64,000 nt of DNA, from contig NZ_JAAXLJ010000004.1 of the NCBI RefSeq assembly GCF_012641075.1, forward strand, positions 1 through 64,000. Reading direction: 5' to 3'. The DNA comes from Secundilactobacillus angelensis. GTDB taxonomy: Bacteria; Bacillota; Bacilli; Lactobacillales; Lactobacillaceae. The translations under genes were made by a program, and so were the position numbers. Below the pieces are notes generated by a model, which saw only the letters and a list, made by a program, of their open reading frames with translations, made no database searches and was not told where the DNA came from. This document shows positions 1 to 9,071 of the stretch, one piece after another (position 1 is the first letter of the stretch; each line of letters opens with the position of its first letter).

Positions 1-41
1 TGTTGCCTTGCCCCTACACTCCGGTCTCTAACCGCCTTGGT

Positions 42-1952
42 TCACACTCTTTTTACCTTTGCCACTTCATCCCCATGTTTAACTTTACCACTTTCGGTTT
101 GCAACTCAACTTGCGCCTGCTTATCCGTTACTACCATGATGACCGTGTCATCGTAGCCCGCCTTTGCAATTGCCGGTTGCCAAAACTCTATCAGGAGATC
201 TCCCTTTTCAACCTTCTGATCCTGCTCAACATATTGTACGAAGCCTGTACCTCGCATATTGACCGTACCAATCCCGATATGAATCAACGTGGCAACTCCC
301 TGGTCTGACACTAAACCAATCGCATGTCTGGTTGGAAAGGTCACTTTAACAGTGCCACTGAACGGCGCATATATTCTACCATCGGTTGGTTTAATGGCGA
401 AACCTTGACCCATTTTCCCCGACGCAAAGCTGTCATCGGAGACCGTATTCAATGGCTCAATCTCACCATCAATCGGTGCAGCGTACTCGTAACTCACCGT
501 CCCATCAACATCAATGAAATCTACATCTTCACCCAGCGTCTTCCCCCAGGTTTTCTCCAGCTCTTCAACAATTTGAGCGTGTTCTTTTTCATCTAGGGTC
601 ACTTTTCTAAAGAAAATGAACGTCCCAATCAAAATTAAAGCGGCTGGTACACCGAACATCATCAACTTGAACACCAAGTGACCATGGTTGGTAATATCGT
701 TGGCCGATGCACCAGCGGTCATCCCCGCCCAAACGGCAGTTAACCCTACGACACCGTTGGAAATTGCGCCGCCCATTTTATCCAGCAATGGTCGAACGGA
801 CAACGTTAAAGATTCATCCCGGTGACCGAATTTCAACTGACCGTATTCTACGGAATCAGTAATGATCATTAACACAACTAAGAAAATCAACGGTTGTGGA
901 ATGTAAAACAGGACTGCAGCTGTTAGCACTAATGGCAGAGAACTCCCTGCGAAAAGGAAGATCACTAGCGCGATAACCATCACAGAAATTGAAATGAAGA
1001 AAACATTACGCCGACTAAACTTTTTCGCCATTGGAGGAAAGGCAATCACCGCGAAGACACCGATAATCGCGTTAATGGAGGCTAGGATACTAAATTGTGA
1101 TGCGTCTCCTAAAATATAAGTGAAATAGTACAGTTCCAGCGCATTAGTAATTTGCATCCCAGCGGTGTATAGCGCATAGGTTAATGACAACCACATCAGC
1201 TGATCATTTCGCGTCAAGACTTTCAGCACCCCGCGGAAGGTTGTCTTTTCCTTGTTTTTTCGTAACTCTGAGTTTTTCTCCTTGGTTCCTAAGCCCACGA
1301 TGAGAGCGGAAATGAAGGAAATGGACGCCACAACAGCGGCGAAGGCAAACCAGCCGCGGTTATCCCCTTGCCCATTATTTGAAACCTGAGAAAACATCAA
1401 GACAATTGGCATCACCATGACACCCACAATGTTGGCACCGATGTTAGAGCCAACCCGGGCAAAGGTCGCCGTCTTCTCACGTTCTCGAGAGTCAAAGGAC
1501 AACGCTGGAATCATTGACCAGAAGCCCACGTCCTTGAAGGAATAAAAGATGTCCATGGTGATGTACAGCACCGCAAACACGATCAGATACAAGTATGGGT
1601 TAGACGTGTTCAATCCACCCATATTAGTAAATAGGATGGCAATAATGACCGCGCTGATGAACCCACCGCCAACGATCCAGGGTTTAAAGTTACCCCAACG
1701 AGTCGTGGTGTTATCAATGGTATTGCCAATAAACGGATCAATTGCCAGTTCAACAAATCGCAGAATAAAAATAATCAACGTGATGTAGCTGATCATTTTA
1801 GCATTCATACCGCCACTACTTTTATCAAATAAGTGAGACGTCACGAACATGATAAAGTAAGTCGACAGTGTGGCATAGAACATATCATGTCCGAACGCGC
1901 CAAAAGCATACGAAAGCCGTGATGTTAAGACCGATTCTTTCTTTTCTTCCAT
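42..1952 (-). CDS. lacS: LacS-type lactose/galactoside carrier with EIIA regulatory domain
   Basis: Secondary carrier of the GPH family (sugar:cation symport or lactose/galactose exchange), 636 aa. Residues about 10-450 form the multi-helix membrane domain with the GPH signature DNTTTRWGNFKPW near 80-92. Residues about 480-636 are a EIIA(Glc)-like domain with the two histidines expected for HPr-dependent control, H543 (TRHAIG) and phospho-site H558 (LIHIGIGTV), which correspond closely to those of S. thermophilus LacS. It is therefore a carrier tuned by HPr, not a PTS permease. The start has AAAGGAG about 8 nt upstream. A cre-like site lies about 75 bp upstream, so catabolite control is likely. 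Substrate fits lacL/lacM some 8 kb away; raffinose or melibiose transport by a close relative cannot be excluded. Confidence 0.93.
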   Translation of the reverse strand: MEEKKESVLTSRLSYAFGAFGHDMFYATLSTYFIMFVTSHLFDKSSGGMNAKMISYITLIIFILRFVELAIDPFIGNTIDNTTTRWGNFKPWIVGGGFISAVIIAILFTNMGGLNTSNPYLYLIVFAVLYITMDIFYSFKDVGFWSMIPALSFDSREREKTATFARVGSNIGANIVGVMVMPIVLMFSQVSNNGQGDNRGWFAFAAVVASISFISALIVGLGTKEKNSELRKNKEKTTFRGVLKVLTRNDQLMWLSLTYALYTAGMQITNALELYYFTYILGDASQFSILASINAIIGVFAVIAFPPMAKKFSRRNVFFISISVMVIALVIFLFAGSSLPLVLTAAVLFYIPQPLIFLVVLMIITDSVEYGQLKFGHRDESLTLSVRPLLDKMGGAISNGVVGLTAVWAGMTAGASANDITNHGHLVFKLMMFGVPAALILIGTFIFFRKVTLDEKEHAQIVEELEKTWGKTLGEDVDFIDVDGTVSYEYAAPIDGEIEPLNTVSDDSFASGKMGQGFAIKPTDGRIYAPFSGTVKVTFPTRHAIGLVSDQGVATLIHIGIGTVNMRGTGFVQYVEQDQKVEKGDLLIEFWQPAIAKAGYDDTVIMVVTDKQAQVELQTESGKVKHGDEVAKVKRV

Positions 1953-2026
1953 GGTTGTACTCCTTTAATAAAGTCGGTAACGTACCAACTGCCGTCACCA
2001 CTTGTATTATTTGTTAGTTAGATGTA

Positions 2027-2040
2027 AGGAAGCGGTTTCA
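2027..2040 (-). promoter_or_regulatory. cre-like site upstream of lacS
   Basis: The minus strand reads TGAAACCGCTTCCT, which differs from the CcpA consensus TGAAANCGNTNNCA only at the last base. It lies between ppdK and lacS, about 75 bp before the lacS start, as expected for catabolite repression of a sugar carrier. Binding is inferred. Confidence 0.6.
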
Positions 2041-2064
2041 ATAATGTGAAATTAATAATATCAA

Positions 2065-2082
2065 TCGGGCCGTTTCACCCGA
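2065..2082 (-). terminator. Weak hairpin after ppdK
   Basis: A 5-bp stem (TCGGG/CCCGA) starts 11 bp after the ppdK stop and is followed on the minus strand by an AT-rich stretch without a clean T run. It may weaken ppdK read-through into lacS but is not a convincing terminator. Confidence 0.25.
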
Positions 2083-2092
2083 CAAATCGCCG

Positions 2093-4708
2093 CTACTGTT
2101 GTTTCAGCGTTGCTTGTGCTGCTGCTAAACGTGCTACTGGCACCCGGTAAGGTGAGCAAGAAACGTACGTCACCCCAATTTGATTAAAAAATTCAATTGA
2201 AGCTGGGTCACCACCGACTTCGCCGCAAACCCCAATAGGTAACTCTGCCTTCGTTTGGCGACCCTTATTAATCGCAATTTCCATCAACGTGCCAACTCCT
2301 TCTGTATCAATGGTCTGAAAGGGATCAGCTGGTAAAATACCTTGTTTAATATATTCCGGCATAAATGAGCCCACGTCGTCCCGGGAATATCCAAATGTTA
2401 ATTGCGTTAAATCGTTGGTGCCGAAACTGAAGAAATCAGACACTTCGGCAACCTGATCTGCGGTAACACAAGCCCGTGGCATTTCCATCATGGTACCAAC
2501 CGTATAGGCCAGTTCAAACTCCTGGTCAGACATCATCGCCTCAATCTGGTCGATAACCAATTGACGAACCCACGCCATTTCACTCTTGGAATCTGTGAGC
2601 GGAATCATGATATGAGGGTGCACTTCAAGCCCCTCATCATGCAACCGAATTACCGCACTCATGATCGCTTTGACCTGCATTTGATAAATATCCGGGAAAG
2701 TTACCGCCAGTCGGTCTCCCCTATGACCTAACATTGGATTAAGTTCCTTCAATGCGTTCGTGCGTTCCCGTAATTTTTCAGGCGCCAAATGAATCTGCTG
2801 TGACACCGCCTGAATCTCTTCTTCATCGTGAGGCAAAAATTCGTGTAGTGGCGGATCCAAGAGTCGGATCGTCACTTCTTTATCACCAGCTAATTTGTAC
2901 AGTTGATAAAAGTCTTCCTGTTGCATCTTCAGCAGTTCTGTCAACGGTTCTGCTCGACCCAAAGCATCTTCCGCCAGAATTAAACGTCTCATTTGAACCA
3001 GCCGTTCTGGCTTAAAGAACATATGCTCCGTCCTGGTTAGACCGATACCATCCGCACCAAAATCCAGTGCTTTTTGGAAATCCTGTGGCGTATCTGCATT
3101 GGTGTAAACCCCCATCTGAGCCACTTCCTTCGCCCAGTCTAGCAAAACTGATAGCTCCCCTTTTACGCCGACTGAAGTCGTCTTAATCTGGCCGAGATAC
3201 AGCTCTCCCGAAGTCCCATCAACCGAAACCCAGTCGCCTTCATGAATAACTTGCTCCCCAATTTTAGCCACTTTAGCGACGTAATCAACTTGAATTTCAT
3301 GAGCACCAACGACCCCCGTGGCTCCCATCCCCCTAGCAACCACTGCCGCGTGTGACGTCATGCCCCCACGAGAGGTAACAATGGCTTGGCTGACAATCAT
3401 GCCATCGATATCTTCTGGTGAAGTATCCTGACGAATCAAGACCACTTTTTCTCCAGCATCCGCTGCTTGCTTGGCATCTTCAGCCGTGAAATAAACTTGA
3501 CCCGTTGCGGCACCGGGTGAAGCCGGCAAGCCGGTCGTCATTGGCGTATGTGAAGCCAGGGCACCTTCGTCAAACTCGGGGTGCAGCATGGTCGAAACTG
3601 ACTCAGGACTAACGCGTTGAATAGCCTGAGCCTTCGTAATTAAGCCCTCATCAACCTGATCCACGGCAATTTTAACGGCTGCGTATGGTGTCCGTTTCCC
3701 ATCACGAGCTTGCAGTAAGTATAGCTTCCCGTTCTCAATGGTGAACTCCAGATCCTGCATGTCTTGATAATGTGTTTCCAGTTTTTCGGCAATAGCCATT
3801 AATTCATCATAAATTTCCGGCATATCTTCATGCAGCACCTCAATAGATTGAGGTGTCCGGATTCCCGCAACAACGTCCTCCCCCTGAGCGTTGAGCAGAT
3901 ATTCACCAAAGACCTTTTTCTCCCCCGTTGCCGGATTTCTGGTGAAGGCAACCCCTGTCCCTGACTGGTCCCCCGCGTTGCCAAACACCATTTCTTGAAT
4001 GTTAACCGCCGTACCCAGCGATTCCGAAATGTGGTTTTGTTGCCTATAAACTTGTGCCCGGTGATTGTTCCAAGATTCAAACACCGCGTTAATTGCAGCT
4101 AACAACTGTTCCTTCGGTGATTGTGGAAACTCCCCCTTCCCAGATTGCTGATAAATCGCCTTGAAGTCGTTCACAATTTGTTTGAGATCGGCGGAAGTAA
4201 GCTCCAAGTCACTCTGGTAACCATTGACATGCTTAGCTGCAGTCAACACGTGGTCGAAAGTGGCTTCATCGATGCCGTAAACCACATTGCCAAACATCGC
4301 TAGCAGACGTCGATAGCTGTCATAAGCAAAGCGCTCGTTGTGAGTCAGTGTAGCTAACGCCTCAACGGTTTGGTCATTTAACCCAATATTCAAGATGGTA
4401 TCCATCATTCCGGGCATCGAAATGGCAGCACCTGACCGCACTGATACGAGTAGTGGCTGACTGGTGCCATCAAATTGCTTGCCAGTAGTCTGACTTAAAT
4501 GAGTGAGTGCCTGATCAAGTTCAGATAGTAACCCATCGCTTAACGTTTGCTTCTGCTGGTAGTCGTGACAGGCCACAGTAGTCAGTGTAAAACCACGAGG
4601 AACCGGGAGACTTAAATGAGTCATTTCAGCCAGATTAGCACCCTTACCGCCTAATAAATCACGCATTGACATATTACCTTCCGAAAATTCATAGATCAGT
4701 TTGGTCAT
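2093..4708 (-). CDS. ppdK: Pyruvate, phosphate dikinase
   Basis: Interconverts pyruvate + ATP + Pi with PEP + AMP + PPi; cytosolic. 871 aa from the ATG at 4708, which follows a GAGAAAGAG ribosome site; an upstream in-frame extension lacks one. The N-terminal ATP-grasp domain (about 1-340) is followed by the swivelling phospho-histidine domain with GGMTSHAAVVARG (H453) and a C-terminal PEP/pyruvate barrel with catalytic Cys828. The motif around that Cys reads CGEVGGDP, whereas CGEHGGDP is what I recall as usual. A CcpN-type regulator lies directly upstream on the same strand and the promoter region carries a cre-like site and two copies of a shared AACGTCATA motif, suggesting gluconeogenic control. 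I see no DUF299 regulatory kinase gene beside it. Confidence 0.95.
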   Translation of the reverse strand: MTKLIYEFSEGNMSMRDLLGGKGANLAEMTHLSLPVPRGFTLTTVACHDYQQKQTLSDGLLSELDQALTHLSQTTGKQFDGTSQPLLVSVRSGAAISMPGMMDTILNIGLNDQTVEALATLTHNERFAYDSYRRLLAMFGNVVYGIDEATFDHVLTAAKHVNGYQSDLELTSADLKQIVNDFKAIYQQSGKGEFPQSPKEQLLAAINAVFESWNNHRAQVYRQQNHISESLGTAVNIQEMVFGNAGDQSGTGVAFTRNPATGEKKVFGEYLLNAQGEDVVAGIRTPQSIEVLHEDMPEIYDELMAIAEKLETHYQDMQDLEFTIENGKLYLLQARDGKRTPYAAVKIAVDQVDEGLITKAQAIQRVSPESVSTMLHPEFDEGALASHTPMTTGLPASPGAATGQVYFTAEDAKQAADAGEKVVLIRQDTSPEDIDGMIVSQAIVTSRGGMTSHAAVVARGMGATGVVGAHEIQVDYVAKVAKIGEQVIHEGDWVSVDGTSGELYLGQIKTTSVGVKGELSVLLDWAKEVAQMGVYTNADTPQDFQKALDFGADGIGLTRTEHMFFKPERLVQMRRLILAEDALGRAEPLTELLKMQQEDFYQLYKLAGDKEVTIRLLDPPLHEFLPHDEEEIQAVSQQIHLAPEKLRERTNALKELNPMLGHRGDRLAVTFPDIYQMQVKAIMSAVIRLHDEGLEVHPHIMIPLTDSKSEMAWVRQLVIDQIEAMMSDQEFELAYTVGTMMEMPRACVTADQVAEVSDFFSFGTNDLTQLTFGYSRDDVGSFMPEYIKQGILPADPFQTIDTEGVGTLMEIAINKGRQTKAELPIGVCGEVGGDPASIEFFNQIGVTYVSCSPYRVPVARLAAAQATLKQQ

Positions 4709-4732
4709 ATAATCACTCTTTCTCGTTAATAA

Positions 4733-4743
4733 AACGTCATATT
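4733..4743 (+). promoter_or_regulatory. AACGTCATATT motif in the ppdK leader
   Basis: Copy 1 of an 11-bp motif seen three times in this region and only in the ppdK and ccpN upstream DNA. It lies 25 bp before the ppdK start. Proposed CcpN operator, by inference from position and sharing. Confidence 0.45.
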
Positions 4744-4779
4744 TGTACGATTTATAATGTATATTAAACAAATGGAAAA

Positions 4780-4793
4780 TTCAAGCGTTTTCA
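4780..4793 (-). promoter_or_regulatory. cre-like site upstream of ppdK
   Basis: The minus strand reads TGAAAACGCTTGAA, one mismatch from the CcpA consensus at the penultimate base, about 75 bp before the ppdK start. It implies that ppdK is also under catabolite control. Confidence 0.45.
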
Positions 4794-4886
4794 GTTTAAA
4801 TTAGCCATAAATCCCGAATTAATAGGAATTGAAAATTTTAACAATCGCTTTTTTAAACGCAAACTGTTTTGAAATATTATTTTAAT

Positions 4887-4897
4887 AACGTCATAAT
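4887..4897 (+). promoter_or_regulatory. AACGTCATAAT motif, distal ppdK copy
   Basis: Copy 2 of the ccpN/ppdK motif (one difference from copy 1), about 150 bp further upstream in the ppdK promoter region and in the same orientation. Confidence 0.4.
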
Positions 4898-4940
4898 GTC
4901 GACTTGTTTGAAAATAAGGCCTGATTTTTCAAATGAGCAC

Positions 4941-4974
4941 AAAAAAATATCACCGCATGACTGCGATGATATTT
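4941..4974 (-). terminator. Intrinsic terminator after ccpN
   Basis: A 13-bp stem (AAATATCATCGCA paired with its complement, one mismatch) is followed on the minus strand by seven T. It begins 9 bp after the ccpN stop, so ccpN and ppdK appear to be separate transcripts. Confidence 0.85.
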
Positions 4975-4982
4975 AATAACAA

Positions 4983-5594
4983 TTAAGCCTGTTCAATAAA
5001 ATGCTGAAAAATTCGGTTCTTGGTAATTCTGCCAATCACTTCTTGCGGTGCTGACTGAGCGACCACTGGTACTGAATCCACCTTATGCTTTAACAATAAC
5101 TGCCCTGCCTGTTTCACCGTCATGTCTGGCGTTACGGTCACAATGTTTGGCATCCGGGTCATAATGACACTGGCCAGAACTGACTCAGGGTTGGAATTAT
5201 TAAAACTGGCCCGCAATAAATCTTTTCGAGAAATCAAACCTGCCAGTTGCCCCTCTTGATCCAGTACAAACAACGTGCCAACGTCTTGCAAAAATAATTT
5301 ACTGATAGCGACTTGCAACGTTGCGTCATCTTTAATGGTCGCTGCCGGTTGCATAATCGCCGAGACTGGTTGTTCGTATAATGTCGCGTAGTCCACCCCA
5401 GCCTGATTATCACCCTGATACACATAGCCAACTTTAGGTCGAGCTGATAGCACTTCTACCGCGGTCAGCAATCTCAAATCCGCCCGAATTGTTGGCACGC
5501 TCAGGTTAAGCTGATTGGCGATTTCTTCTCCGGTAAGCGGACTTTTAGCTTTTAACATCTGAATAATTTTTTGTTGCCGCTCCGTATATTCCAT
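4983..5594 (-). CDS. ccpN: CcpN-type transcriptional repressor (HTH + two CBS domains)
   Basis: 203 aa from the ATG at 5594; GGGGTG precedes it. Residues about 1-65 are a DeoR/HTH_11-like winged helix (TGEEIANQLNLSVPTIRADL) and about 75-203 are two CBS domains. This architecture is that of CcpN (YqzB), which represses gluconeogenic genes in Bacillus and is typically the neighbour of ppdK or of its regulatory protein in lactobacilli. An extended -10 (TG-T-TATAAT) at 5633-5641 lies next to an inverted copy of the motif also found twice at ppdK, which suggests autoregulation. The ligand sensed by the CBS pair (adenine nucleotides in relatives) is inferred. Confidence 0.85.
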   Translation of the reverse strand: MEYTERQQKIIQMLKAKSPLTGEEIANQLNLSVPTIRADLRLLTAVEVLSARPKVGYVYQGDNQAGVDYATLYEQPVSAIMQPAATIKDDATLQVAISKLFLQDVGTLFVLDQEGQLAGLISRKDLLRASFNNSNPESVLASVIMTRMPNIVTVTPDMTVKQAGQLLLKHKVDSVPVVAQSAPQEVIGRITKNRIFQHFIEQA

Positions 5595-5632
5595 TAGAGC
5601 ACCCCATTCCATCCACATTGAATTATGACTAG

Positions 5633-5654
5633 ATTATAACACGAATATGACGTT
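5633..5654 (-). promoter_or_regulatory. ccpN promoter with inverted AACGTCATATT motif
   Basis: The minus strand carries GTGTTATAAT (TG-extended -10). Immediately upstream, 5644-5654 is the third copy of the 11-bp motif found twice in front of ppdK, here in the other orientation. Position over the promoter suggests autorepression. Confidence 0.5.
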
Positions 5655-5684
5655 ATATTATCCCAGATAATCAGCTAATAACCG

Positions 5685-5728
5685 TAAAAAAAGCCTGAAG
5701 AACAATCGATTAACTGCTCTTCAGGCTT
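5685..5728 (-). terminator. Terminator after aldo/keto reductase
   Basis: Perfect 11-bp stem AAGCCTGAAGA/TCTTCAGGCTT followed on the minus strand by a T run. It ends the reductase transcript starting at 6733. Confidence 0.9.
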
Positions 5729-5755
5729 GGTATACGCATTAATAGGACAAACTGA

Positions 5756-6733
5756 TTACCAGAGATAATCGACCGGATTCTTAATGTATTTATCGTACAC
5801 GTCTTGGACGATTTGCATTTGTTCTGGCTTCAATGCGGGTAAGTCAGATGCCACGGTGTTTCTTTCAATCTGATCTGGAGAACTAGCACCAGGAATTGCT
5901 GCTGTCACAGCATCAAACATCAGAATATAGCGTAATGCCATGGCTGCTAGATTATCCGTGCCAAGCCGTTGCTTCAATTCTTGAGCCGCTTTGACCCCAG
6001 TCATATAATCCACACCTGAGAAAGTTTCACCCTTATCAAATAATTCACCGTTACGGTTAGTTGTTCGGTGGTCTTCTTTGCCAAATTTCGTGTCTGCGGT
6101 AAACTTACCCGTCAACAGACCACTAGCTAAAGGTACTCGAGCTAAGATGCCCACGTTATTCTTCTTAGCTAAATCAAAGAACAACTTCGATGGGCGTAAC
6201 CGAAACATGTTGAAAATAATTTCAACAGCCGAAACATCATAGTCCATAGCTTTGATTGCTTCTTCAACCCGTTCAACACTGACACCGTAGTTTTTGATTT
6301 TGCCTTCCTTCTTTAACTTATCCATTGTGAAGAAAGTTTCTGGTGTGTAATAAATTGACATTGGTGGGCAATGGAGCAAAACCAGGTCCAGTGCTTCTAA
6401 TCCCATGTTTTCCAACGATTCGTCAACATAACGAACCAAATGTTCCGGGTTAAAATGCTCAGTACTCAAGGGTTCTTCTTTCCGGCCAATCTTAGTCGTA
6501 AAGTGAACGTCCGCATGGGTCTTAACAAACGCTCCAACCGCCTTTTCACTGTCACCACCCTGATAACCGTCAGCCGTATCAAAGAAGTTAACGCCCTGTT
6601 CATAGGCTTCTTCTAGAGTGGCAGTGGCGTCTTTAATATCAAATTCTGCACCCCACTTACCACCAAGTTGCCAAGTTCCTAAAGAAATATCACTAATATT
6701 AAACCCGGTTTTTCCAAGCGTCCGATAATTCAT
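5756..6733 (-). CDS. Aldo/keto reductase
   Basis: NAD(P)H-dependent carbonyl reductase of the AKR TIM-barrel family, 325 aa, cytosolic. The catalytic tetrad is visible: D52 and Y57 in FDTADGYQGG, K81 in FTTKIGRK and H121 in VLLHCPP. A C-terminal GASSPDQIERN matches the NADPH-binding end of the barrel. It has a strong CGGAGG ribosome site 8 nt before ATG. It is monocistronic, with its own terminator. Natural substrate unknown; the IIFNMFRLRP stretch and overall pattern resemble the oxidoreductases annotated as general stress protein 69/YhdN-like. Confidence 0.88.
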   Translation of the reverse strand: MNYRTLGKTGFNISDISLGTWQLGGKWGAEFDIKDATATLEEAYEQGVNFFDTADGYQGGDSEKAVGAFVKTHADVHFTTKIGRKEEPLSTEHFNPEHLVRYVDESLENMGLEALDLVLLHCPPMSIYYTPETFFTMDKLKKEGKIKNYGVSVERVEEAIKAMDYDVSAVEIIFNMFRLRPSKLFFDLAKKNNVGILARVPLASGLLTGKFTADTKFGKEDHRTTNRNGELFDKGETFSGVDYMTGVKAAQELKQRLGTDNLAAMALRYILMFDAVTAAIPGASSPDQIERNTVASDLPALKPEQMQIVQDVYDKYIKNPVDYLW

Positions 6734-6852
6734 TTCCGCTTACCTCCGTTACACGCGTAATTTTCAAATCTCGTCTTAATTATAGAAGTTAGAGTGGGGT
6801 ATAAGTCAAGCTGTAGCCCAAATATGTGTAATTTATTGATCGTCAGACAACT

Positions 6853-6881
6853 AAAAAGATCAATTCAAATCTGAATTGACC
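6853..6881 (-). terminator. Terminator after the alcohol dehydrogenase
   Basis: 10-bp stem GGTCAATTCA/TGAATTGATC with one G-T pair, loop of 4, then five T on the minus strand. It lies about 95 bp after the dehydrogenase stop. Confidence 0.8.
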
Positions 6882-6976
6882 TTCTTAGACACGATTTAAG
6901 GTGATACAAAGTTGGTAATACGCCCGACTGCTCCCACCTTAGGCAATCAGAATCGCATTAGCAAAATAACAATCTG

Positions 6977-7735
6977 TTATTGTGCGGTGTACCCACCGTC
7001 AACAACAAATTCTGAACCTGTAGCAAACTTAGATTCATCAGAAGCTAAGTAAACGCAAATGTAGGCAATATCGTCTGGTTCACCAATGTGTCCCATTGGT
7101 GTCTTCGTTCTTGCTGACATGGCTTCTTCAGCACCTGGTAAGTTTTCAACCAATGGTGTCTTGATGTATCCAGGGTGAACAGTGTTGACCCGAACACCAT
7201 AGTCCTTCAGAGCACAGTCAACTGCAGCTGACTTGGACATGATCCGCACAGCACCCTTTGATGCATTGTAAGCACCCAAGTTAGGATCGCCGATGAAACC
7301 TTCAATTGACGACATGTTAATGATTGAAGCGCCTAAATTCTTGTTCTTCATTCGTTGAATTGCTAAGCGGGTACCGAAGAAAACAGCGTCCAAGTTGATG
7401 GCCAGTAACTTGTGCCATTCTTCAGTAGTCGTGTTTTCAACACTCTTGTTAACTGCCATCCCCGCGTTGTTAACAAGCGTTGAAACAGGTCCAAAGGCTT
7501 TTTCGGTTTCGTCGAACAGCTTGACCCAGCCTGCCTCATCCGCTGCATCGTGCTGGATGAAACGAATGACGTCTGGTCCGCCAATGCCCTTAGCCGCTGC
7601 TTTACCCACATCAGCGTGCCGACCTGTGATGACCACTTTAGCACCTTCGTCTACAAAGCGCTTGGCAATACCTAAACCAATTCCAAGTGTCCCACCAGTA
7701 ACAATTGCAACCTTACCTTTTAAACGATCTGCCAT
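6977..7735 (-). CDS. (R)-specific short-chain alcohol dehydrogenase
   Basis: 252 aa SDR enzyme that reduces ketones to (R)-alcohols with NADPH. The start chosen is ATG 7735, preceded by GGAGG; an in-frame extension to 7819 lacks a ribosome site. Rossmann motif TGGTLGIG (13-20), NNAG (89-92) and catalytic N114, S143, Y156, K160 are all present, and the chain ends in GGYTAQ, the Mg-binding C terminus of the L. brevis enzyme. From memory the sequence is highly similar to L. brevis/L. kefiri RADH along its whole length, which is the best taxonomic hint in the window. A TATACT -10-like box lies about 50 bp upstream. Confidence 0.93.
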   Translation of the reverse strand: MADRLKGKVAIVTGGTLGIGLGIAKRFVDEGAKVVITGRHADVGKAAAKGIGGPDVIRFIQHDAADEAGWVKLFDETEKAFGPVSTLVNNAGMAVNKSVENTTTEEWHKLLAINLDAVFFGTRLAIQRMKNKNLGASIINMSSIEGFIGDPNLGAYNASKGAVRIMSKSAAVDCALKDYGVRVNTVHPGYIKTPLVENLPGAEEAMSARTKTPMGHIGEPDDIAYICVYLASDESKFATGSEFVVDGGYTAQ

Positions 7736-7992
7736 ATTAAGTACCTCCATTGATTTCATCAAATGATGTTGACCTAAGTATACCGCATTTTTACTAAAAA
7801 TTATAGTGCTTTTCTTCACAATGTTTGTTATGCTTTAACCTTTTTCATAAATAATTAAAAATTGGAAAGCGGCATTGAACATTTCATTGTTGATATATCA
7901 ATATTTTTAGCATAAGTTTTATATACAAAGATAGAAGAGCCACAGATTATGTATCGTTAATAAAATCACATTCTATCTAATTTAACGAAAAT

Positions 7993-8030
7993 AAAAGAGT
8001 AAACAGTGGTCACCTGACCTCTGCTCACTC
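7993..8030 (-). terminator. Terminator after the AP2-domain gene
   Basis: Imperfect 16-bp stem (GAGTGAGCAGAGGTCA against TGACCACTGTTTACTC) followed by TTTTA on the minus strand, 30 bp after the gene. Confidence 0.75.
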
Positions 8031-8059
8031 TTCTATCAGTTAAGCTCTAACTTATGCTT

Positions 8060-8566
8060 TTAAACATCAATTCTCTCGGTTGTCTTGGGTTTAATCCCCC
8101 GCTTAATGCCGAGGTAAGTCTCCTCAGCCTCACGCCGAGCTTCAATCGCTTCGTTGATGGTCTTAAAACTTTTCAACAGCACATACTTATGATCAATCAT
8201 TAAACGAGCAAACCACTTACCAGTCTGACGGTCATATGAAACCCCGATCACACCACTTTTATTGCGGGCAGATTCTGAAATAGAACTCAAAGAAACCCCG
8301 TTTTTGTCTCGTAATTGATCAGAACGCCCCATATAGTCCACAAACTTGGGGTTTTTGTATACTCGCTGACTTGAAAGATCTCGTCTCAAACAACCACAGC
8401 TTTTAGTAATGCCAGAACGTAACCGGACACCATCAACCACCGTCTTATTGCCGCAATCACATTGGCATAACCACATCGCATTGGAGTTTGCTGAGTTATT
8501 ACCATAATACTCTTTGACAACCAACCGGCCAAAACGCTTGTTGGTTAGGTCAATCCTTTTACTCAT
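8060..8566 (-). CDS. Orphan AP2/ERF-like DNA-binding protein with Cys cluster
   Basis: 168 aa. The N-terminal half has a compact Cys motif (CQCDCGN then KSCGCL), probably a small zinc-binding unit. The C-terminal half (about 105-155) matches the AP2 fold: SGVIGVSYDRQTGKWFAR, then KSFKTINEAIEARREAE. In bacteria this pair occurs in phage and mobile proteins, usually with an HNH nuclease; no HNH motif is visible here. No phage or transposon genes flank it, so it may be a stranded remnant or a domesticated regulator. The ribosome site (AAAGGA, 13 nt from ATG) is weak. Function unknown. Confidence 0.75.
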   Translation of the reverse strand: MSKRIDLTNKRFGRLVVKEYYGNNSANSNAMWLCQCDCGNKTVVDGVRLRSGITKSCGCLRRDLSSQRVYKNPKFVDYMGRSDQLRDKNGVSLSSISESARNKSGVIGVSYDRQTGKWFARLMIDHKYVLLKSFKTINEAIEARREAEETYLGIKRGIKPKTTERIDV

Positions 8567-9071
8567 TTTTTGTACGCCATCCTTTAAATATTCTAATGTT
8601 GCTTACTAATCTAATATTAGAATATCCCCCCAATCGGCAAATTAACTAATTAATATGCCAATGATATCTAAGGATAATAAGCACTTAACGAAGCATAATG
8701 TTTTATTGATAAAATGCCTTACATAAATATTATGTAAACCACACGAAAAAATAAAAAAATCAAACTGATATTGAACCCAGTCAAGCGCAATACTATCGCA
8801 TTTAATGCAGTAATTGTATCATTAACGGACGTGGATTGGGAGTAATTTTACTCAAAATGTTACTCTTTACAATAATTGGTACAAAATGTAATATCTGTCC
8901 ACGATTAAAACACTCCATAATCGGACAATTAAATCTAAACGTCTTTTTTTAAAGAAAATATTCCAAAAATATTCTTAACGCCACCCGATCCAATCAGTAG
9001 CAGTAAACGTACTAATCTAACCAGCATTTAGCCTGATTAGATAATCAATAAAATCTTCCCGCTCAGTCAAA
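8567..9071. other. AT-rich intergenic region
   Basis: About 500 bp without a credible reading frame or clear structured RNA. It contains the presumed promoter of the AP2 gene and scattered AT tracts. I see nothing else that I can support. Confidence 0.5.

Noticed and set aside
42-1952. LacS as a PTS permease because of its EIIA domain
   Set aside because: The membrane part is a GPH carrier; there are no EIIB/EIIC domains. The EIIA part is regulatory in this family.
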